64,000 nucleotides of DNA from Stichopus chloronotus (taxonomy: Eukaryota; Echinodermata; Holothuroidea; Aspidochirotida; Stichopodidae): the NCBI GenBank assembly GCA_021234535.1, contig CM037836.1, forward strand, positions 22,434,769 through 22,498,768. The letters are read 5' to 3'. Positions 52,401 through 61,400 of this stretch are shown one piece after another. Position 1 is the first letter of the stretch, and each line of letters starts with the position of its first letter. A model generated the notes under the pieces. That model was given only the letters and a program-made list of their open reading frames with translations, was not told the DNA's origin and searched no databases. Made by a program: the position numbers and the translations under genes.

Positions 52401-55400
52401 GATGATACAACGGTGCTCGGAAGCACCACTTTCTCTTTGCAGGAAGCTCAACATAAATGTCAACATGATTATTATCATCTTTAATTGGCTCAAAGGTATT
52501 TCATCCCTTTATTGGGCAATTCCAGTTCAGTATCATTCAACGTCATTTTAATCAGCTAATCCTTAAACAATTAGCTCGCTCAGAACAATGCTTTGACCTC
52601 TGGTGTTCACCTGCCAACATTCTCAGAGACAAAGACACAGAAATGGACAGGACTGTGTAGTTGACGTAAGTGAATCGGTTTATCCTCGTTTTAAAGAAGG
52701 TATCACCTTCCAAAGTCTGATATTTTGTCAACTATATGAGGAGTTCCCCGAAATAGCCAGATAAAGATTACTTGTCATGTTTTGAAATACAACCTAAAAA
52801 ATTATACTGTCAAATGGGACACACCGAGTGACACCTTGACAATAATTACCTTGACAGAATAATTATTGTTCCCCTGACAGCTGGCAATGCTGCTGCAGCA
52901 CAGAAATCCTCCTAACTCATACTGTAACTGTAGCAGATGACAGATACCATATTGTGTTTTCTTTCTAATCCTTAAGTCCTGTAGAAATGTTAAGAACAAT
53001 GCAAAAGAGAGATTACTGTGTGACCTTGTTGTCTGACTTCAAAGCATAGTATCTCCTTCTGATAACAGCTCCCTGGGTGGATGGTGGTACTGTACAAATA
53101 TAGTACCTGTATATCCCAGGTGGACTGAGATGTAGGGCATTCCTGACACAAGTTTACATACAGTATCCTTCAATGTGTTCTGTGAGTCAAGCTGCAAAGA
53201 CCTTCAAAAGACAGTAGTGCTATATTGAAATAGAAGAGGTGGAGAAGGTATTGTTGGTGTGGAGAAGGGTAAGAATTGTATTTGAGGGTGAGGATGGTGT
53301 GGGAAAGGGTGTGGAGGGTGTGATGGTAGCGTGGAGTTGTAGAGAATTGAATGGAGGTCTTCAAACATGCTTATAACTCCTTGTTACAACATGGTGGCAC
53401 TGCTACCTACCTATATGTCATATCACAGCCATATGGCACTGTTGACAAGTGTTGATGATACAACGGTGCTCGGAAGCACCACTTTCTCTTTGCAGGAAGC
53501 TCAACATAAATGTCAACATGATTATTATCATCTTTAATTCCCTAAAGGGGATCTTTGTGTGGAACTCAGTATTCAAAGCAGAGATTTTCCCCTCAGCATG
53601 ACACATAGAGACAATCAAGACCACTTATCTGTGGGAGCTGAAGTAGGCCAAACCTCTCAATATCTTTAGCTTATTCTTTCCTTCCTGGTATTGGCCTCCT
53701 TTGCCAGTAGCATTAACCATAGTCATGTGAATCTCCCCCATGTCCCCTGTGCGATGACTGAAGCTCATGGAACTTTAGACCTTACCTGGGATTTTGATGT
53801 GCTTAAGGGTGGGGCCAGTGCACATATTCTTTAAACACTGAATGGGGTATGTTGCCTTTCACATGCCTGTGAAAAAGCAATTAAAATTCATTAACGCAAA
53901 ACAATTGACAACAGTTGACAAGCCAATCACTGATGTGAACTAGGCCTTATGATAAGATTTGGTTCAGTTTGTTCAGCTCACATGTGTAATGTATTGTAGG
54001 TAAGAAAAAGAATGGTGCCCAAAGTGTCTCCTTGACACTTCTCCATGCTTCATCTGTAAGTCTTCAATGGTATTGGAAGGTTGCCACACAAGCCTGCTGT
54101 AAGAAAGCCTGCAAGAAAGAAAGTGTCACCTTTTCATCAGCATCACAACAGTACGATTTATTTCTCAAGAAATCAAACAGTTACAATTAGTTTGTACTGT
54201 AGTTTGATCTTGACCTTGTATGGACATGGTATTGCCTTTAGTGACTTGGGGTTTACCAACGTTTGTTTTTCACCTAATTGCACTAGCTGGGTGAAATTTC
54301 ACCAGCATTTCGATGAAAGGATCGACTTCACACCTCTGCAGTTTCATTGTTTTCACCAGCAAATCTTCCTGTTAACCGTGTCTTGCATACATAGCTTTTA
54401 GTACAGACAAAATATACACTCAGAGCAGACAGTGCAAAACAAGACACAATGTTTTGCTTACTCACGTCACCATTTCAAACAGTTGGCACCATATCAAGTG
54501 ATCTTGTTAAAGACAGCAATGTCACTGATGTATTCATCTGACATATAACTTCGTTGAAAATGAATTGATTGATACAGTTTAGAAGCCGTACGTGAACAAC
54601 GTCATTTCGAAACTTTTCGCCCCAGCAGATGCTATACTGCCTTGACTTGGATCTAAAATCTTTGGTAATTTGTGATGGTACTTTACATTGGTTGAGGGTG
54701 TCAATTGAAATTAAACTAGAGGATTTTGAAGAAGCCATCAGCCACCGATGGAGCGATGGAAAGTAATTGTCATTCCAACACTTTTATCTTACAGGCTACC
54801 AAGGTGAAGAGGTCCTTCCATTTTCCCACAAGTTCCGAAGCAGAGCATGCTGGTAGATGTGCGCTAGAACAACAGGCATTCTTTTCGTGAGTAAACTTCC
54901 ACTAGACCAAAAAATTGTGCATATTTCCCCATCCCCTCACCACAGGGCTAACATAGTTTCATTGCACACCTTCGTTTTACACAGTCAGTTTACAGTGTTT
55001 AGTCTAGTCACTCCTCTTGGAGCAGTACTGTAGTAATTGATTCCAGTAAGCCTTCATTCTTGATCCTGACATAAAGCAGGTCAATATGGGAACTATACAA
55101 ACCAAAGGGTGGGTTCTCACGTGGGCCGACACAAAAAAGGGCCATAAACTTTTTCACCCAGAATTCATATGAACCCACATGTGTTTGCCCATTTACTCCA
55201 TGTGGCTAAAACATGGGACCCCAAAATGAAACCAGAGATTGATTCTTTTATCAAAGCCTTTATTGCCTGATTTAACTTTGATGAGAGTATAATTCTGGGA
55301 TCACATGTCCTACTGATGAACGAAAGGAAGAATTTTACATTTCAGTGTTGTGGGATGCTGACCTGAGGTTAGAAATAATTTGCTTCATCTCTGACTTACA

Positions 55401-58400
55401 TTTCTTTTAACAAGTTTCATCTTCTTAGTTTAGGTACTGCAAGGTTCTGAGTTTATCCGTCTCAACTGTCCTTCAGATGAATAGTCTAGTTGGTGTATTT
55501 AAGTATGGTCCTTTTGGTTTTAAGGAAGCATTCTGCAGACACAGATTTAACAATTGCTAAAGTCTGGGATGTGAAATTGCCACCATCCGGACATACCAAC
55601 ATAGTTCATAAAGAATGCATTGTCATGAACTACGGCAACAGTGTTGCTCTACAGTAGTGGCCCTAGTTTGTACTGTTCCTCGGTGTTCATCGTAGCTGTA
55701 TTGTTTCTATCCTAGCCAAATTGCCAATATTTCGATTGATCCGAACCTGGGTAGACAACGTTGGAGCTTTCTCAATAGACTGGTTTACATCGATACCATT
55801 GCCTGATGTTGAAATGACAATTGCTACATTGCTTTGATGGTGTTACGTCAGAGTCACTCGTTGCTAACGATGTCACCCTACCATTCTTGCCACGACCTGT
55901 TGCACTATGTCACATACGTAGCCAAGGACAAACGACAGTAGATTGTGTTGATGTTTTATCAACCTAAATGCAGGATGTCTGGCTGTCACCACATCCTGAT
56001 TAAATCAACCTTCTTTTTTTTTTTCATCTCAACAGCAATAACCCCCAGCTGACCCTACGAAGGAGTGGAAGTTTCGTCCTGAGGAGGAACTCGTTCAGAT
56101 TCAAGTGAGTCTCCGTTTCTGGATTTTTTTGCATTCTGTCGAGCATTAAAGTTCAGCACTTAACTGGATTAAAGCTTTTGGATTTTGCTCTTGTCAAAGT
56201 AGTTGGTTTGAATGACTTGCTTTGGCAGTGAGACTGTTGAACGTATTTCAATAGTCTATATGTGTAGTCAAGAAACAGAAGTTTAGGTTTGTTGGATGTA
56301 CCCTTTGAAATTGTCACTCGGTGACATCTGTAGAAAAGAAACTGCGAGCATAATTAAAAAAGAACCAACAGAAGAAAAGAAGAAAAGTCAAGACATGAAT
56401 ATGATGCAAACTTGATCTTTAGAGGTAATGATGAAACTTCTTTAAAGAACAAAGTCATGAATTCAGACAGTGAGAGTGACATTCAAAAGGTCATTTCTTG
56501 TTGACTACATTATTCATGAAGTTTTGTTTGAAGTCACAATATGCAACTCATATAATAGAGGAAAGCATTTGCCCTGTCCTTTGCCAATACTGAATGAAGA
56601 TAGTAGAGGAAATCATGGTTGCCTCATGGAGTTATCTTTTATAATATCAGAGATGTCAGAACTGCCTTGATTTTTTATGAGGGTTGGTGATTAATAGCCC
56701 TGGTGACAGGCATCTTGGTAGAGTAGAATAGTAATGATGCAACACACGACTTGTGTAGATGTGGGCGGTTGAGTTAAAGGAGGAGGTCCATCGTGGGGCT
56801 CTTATTGTACCACTCTCCAGTTTTCTGCTCATCTACTTAAGCAACCAAATTATTACTCAATTCCTGCTTTGAACTATTAATGATTAGTTCTGCTGACCTC
56901 TATATTTTCTCTCCACATCAATGATTGAAACTTCATTGAAACTTCATTTCTCTGTTTGTACCATTCAGGACGTTATTATGATGTGACCTGTCTGATCACT
57001 TTTAGTCTCTTTAACCCACTAGCTGTTAAGACATGCTGGCAGGATATCTGAAAGCATATTTACTCCATCACACAGTCTGGACTTGCCCACTCTGTTGAGA
57101 TTAAAGTTTAACAAAGATCTCTGAGATTTCGTTTGGGATCTGCCGGAGGATTGCTCACAGTATGCTGTTGTTGATCACTGAAAAATCTTGTAATAATGTA
57201 TAGGGATGATGTTACACATTTGCAGAGATACAAATTTCTGCTTTTCTTTTGTTACTCATTTTCCTTTTCCTTCTTTTCTTTGTTTTGTTCTTTGTCACTC
57301 TCCTGTTGTGTTATTCATTTTTTAATTCCTTTTGATTGAGTACGTCAGAAATTACTTCTCCCAGTTCTTTCTTGAACGTCTGTACACTCCATATTTGTTT
57401 TTACAATTTTAAAGTTTTTCATGAATTGGGCATTGTATGTGTTTCCCCCAATACTTCGTTCAATTACGACAGTGATGAAATGGTTTAAAGATTGGAGAGA
57501 AAAAATTAGAAAGAAATGAGGATGCAGCTTTGCTGTACACCTTGTGATTTACCACTCTTAAAGGGAAATAGGCCGTTTAAAATACACCAACATGACATAC
57601 AAAAGAAAACAGTGGTAATCATTGTTAACACTTTCAGTCTCATCAATAAACGTCTATCAACATCTAATCAAAACATTATGTATGTGATGAGTAACAGAAG
57701 ATGCATCATTTGAATTTTGAAAAGTTTGGGTGAACAAATTAATGTTAAGCAACAAATAACTGAATTTCTATCTGTGAGGAGCTTATTTCTTGAAAAGAAG
57801 GCTACTGTCCTTCCTTATTTTGAATAATCTATCATTCTACATCCACAAACATTGGTTTCAAAAGTATATATGTTTCCTCTAAAACAAATGCCCCATTTCC
57901 CTTTAAAAGAGCATCTTCACATCTACCAAAGCCAAAATATAGGTCTTGTTGCCCGGTATGATGCATACAAGAGTCAGACAGGCTCAGATTCAGAGATTTT
58001 GTTATGAATATTTGTATTATTCTGTAGGAGCATGAGAGGTCAGTTTTGGACTAATCAGCCCCAGTATACACTGAACAGAATATCTGATACTCTGTTTCTA
58101 TTTGGTCCATCCTTTTTGTCTATATTCTGCTTGTGCATCATTACTTGCCATTTTAGTGATGATTCCCTTCTTATTTCTTTTTTTTTGTCCCCTAACAGAG
58201 GAACAACGTTGAAAGAGGCTCAGGAGAAGAGTAGCAGCATCCAGCGAACTGAACCTTCTGTCAACAGGTTTGTCTCTTTTCACAGACATCTTCGTCTCTG
58301 GTTTCGTGCGGTCATGACGGTGTGTGTTTAACCGTTTGTGTATCTGCATATGTTCATGCTGCCTATGCTGTAACTAATATATCCGGGTAGGTGAGATGGA

Positions 58401-61400
58401 AAGGCTTCATTTAGTATGAAAGTGTTCCACACTGAGAAGAACCTTGTAGTTTGGAACTATCTATCAGCCCAAACATGTTCATACGAACAGAACGTAAAAT
58501 TTTTTGCATGGACAAGATTTTGTCCAATCAGTGATTGTGGTTAGGATTAGGATCATGGATTAGCTTTAGGTTTATGCTTGTGATTGTTTGCCTGTTTGTG
58601 TTTCCAAACAAATTCTACCTGTAGTTTTGGTAGAGGTTAAAGGTCATTTGAGTTCAACAGAGATCAAATTGGGAAAACTTCTTAGGGAGCTAGTGCTCCC
58701 TAGTCTCATCCAGCACCTTACAAATGCGAACTACATATGGAAATGGGTCGGTAAACCTGGATATATGCTTTGTGGTCCTGCAACTAAATATTAGTCAACT
58801 TCACTGCTGGACTGGCCATTTACATCTCCATTTAATTGACCACAGGTACACAAATTGTATGCATTCTACTTGCACTGTAAGCTTCCCTGTGGGAATTAGG
58901 CCAGAGATGATGTTAATTTTGGTTTATCCTCAGTGAATTGGAAAGATGTTATCAGAGTTAGGGTCGTAGAGTTCTGCTGTATTCTTTTCATGCAACTTAG
59001 ATCCCTATGTTTGTAAAAATGATGTCTCAAGAAGGGAAGATTGAACATACAGTAACTCATACATGGCACAAAGGTTACCACATGAAGTAGAATAAGGCTA
59101 ATTGTGTTGCTGAGTTTGCATCCCGATTTGAACCATGGCCTTAGACAAGATATTCAAATAGGGAGTGTCACCCTAGTGCTGACTGCAGTGCTTCTCTGGG
59201 GGGAATGCTCCCTGGAAACCAAGCTAATAGGCATACTTAATCCCAAAAACTTGCCCACAGAGTTGTAAAAATTACAGTGGTAAAGATCTGTTGGTTAAGC
59301 TTTGTCAGATTTAAACACAGTTCAGGGCCATGTAAAGCATTCTCAGAGGCCATTCTTTGTAAATTTAGCCATCATCACTTCAATCAGGCTGTCTCAATGA
59401 CTTTGGGACTCATCGCTAGCTAAGGCCTTGGTTTGAACAAGTGTTCCTCAGTTGAATCCAATCCAATTTTGAGACAGTCATCATCGTTGGTACGTCCACA
59501 ATCGACCTAAATCTTGAGTAAAGTTTCGCCGAGTGCAAGCTGATATCGTGACATTGGTACAACTGGCCTAACAAAGTAGCTTGTGTTGAAGTTAATAAGT
59601 CACCTGGATGAAGCATGTCCTTCTCATTTCAATTTTACTCTCATATCTTATCTTCATTCTTATTCAAGGTTAAAGCCGCAAGTCAAAGGCAGGAGGTCCA
59701 GATCTCTGAATGATGATGCCGATGGTGACTATACTTTCATATTTCTTCAGCACATGCAGTTGGAATGAATCTAAAAGTTTAAGCAGCATATTTATAGATA
59801 TTTTTGTCCTGATTATCAGTTTGCTATATTAGTATCCACTGAGATTTCGGTAAAACTATGGTAAACTCTGAATGATGTTCCTTGAACATAGGGGTATTTT
59901 TACCTCTCATGTATCGCTGAATAATGCGCATAACGGCACAAAATTATGTCCTCGTCGTTGAATGAAAAAAGAACCAGTTGATTTAGGTTGTATTCAACTC
60001 CTAAGATATTGCAAGCTCACTTTTTGTGTCGTTAATGCACATATATGCTATGTTCTGTCGGTAGACAGTTCAGGACAGTATTTGTGATCAAGACTAGAAC
60101 TTCATGCAGAATATGTGCAAGACTCATTGGGAATAGTTTAGTGGATAAGCACTTTGCAGAACAAAACACCAGAAAAAAAAAAAAACAGATTGTCTTCAAG
60201 TTGTTGTATGTGTACACACATATCAATGAGACATATTTAGTAAGTGTGAACAAATAAACACACACATACAAAAAAAAAGAAAATCAGTTTGAAATCTTCT
60301 AAAGCTTACCATAGCATTTGGTGACAATTTTGGGAGAACGTTTTGCTGATACTTTCAAACCTTCGTCAGATTTAAATGGTAGTTATATTGCAATTTTAGA
60401 TGTTTGAAATGACCAAACCTATTGGGGAGTAAGTAGTGACATTTGGTATCTCAACTATTGTTCGGCTGCATGTGTGCAGTTTTCCTTCATTTGCATGAAA
60501 CATGTGATACTGGTACTGTACAAAATTGAAGTATTGAAAAATGGGAAAGATTTTGCCCTTTTTGTGGATAGATAAAATTGAGAGAAATGTCAGTTGAATG
60601 ACATAAGCTTGACTTGAATGAGGTAAGGGAGACCTCACAAATGTAACCTTATATCATCTCAGGTCCACAAAGTTTCACATTGCCGCTCATTATGCAGCCT
60701 GCATATACCACATGCTTGAATACACACAACCTGTTCATGGGCTCTGCAAGGCCAGGAGATATGTACACTGGAGCGTGACTCATTATTGTATGGTTTCTAT
60801 CCTCATTACAGTTGGTAGCAACAACTCACTCTGAGGTGATCGTGTGTTAGATTTATGAGGACTCCCTAACAGTCCTGAAGAGGGGGAAATGCGATAAGTC
60901 ATTGTCGACGTCAGCTGGCGACTACTTGTCATAAAGTGAAAAGGGGGGGGGGGGCAGTGACACTGAGAAGTTCTGAGGTCCTTTCTAGGTTACTGGTTTG
61001 TTAGTCAAATTTGCTGTTAGTGGTGTGTATGCATGAAGATTGAAGGAACAGTACTTCTCTCTTCCTTCAAGTCAATTATTATGATGATGATGATGATGGT
61101 GATGCAAGCGGTCCTCACACACTCCCTTCGCCAAAGTTGTCTTTACATCAGTATGCATGTAATTGCATTTGTCTACTTCGAGAAGTCATATGGTAGAAAA
61201 GCAAGTAAAATGAAACTTAACATCTAACTTTGAGATCAGAAAATCTCTGACTTCGTACAATGATATCAAATTTTGCTTGATTAGTTTAAAAAACGTAAGT
61301 TTGAGCTTAAAATCTGCTGCTTTGGATGCGATGTTCTGCAGTTTCACATAATGTTGAATGTGCGTATTAATGTCATTGAGGAATGTGAAAGATTTGCAGC

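Larger units (their letters stand above)
51045..54794 (+). other. Intron of 3.75 kb with a tandem duplication
   Basis: Donor GTAAAT, acceptor TTACAG. More than half is the 1.05-kb tandem duplication at 51431-53539. The rest (51045-51430, 53540-54794) shows no other structure. Confidence 0.8.
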
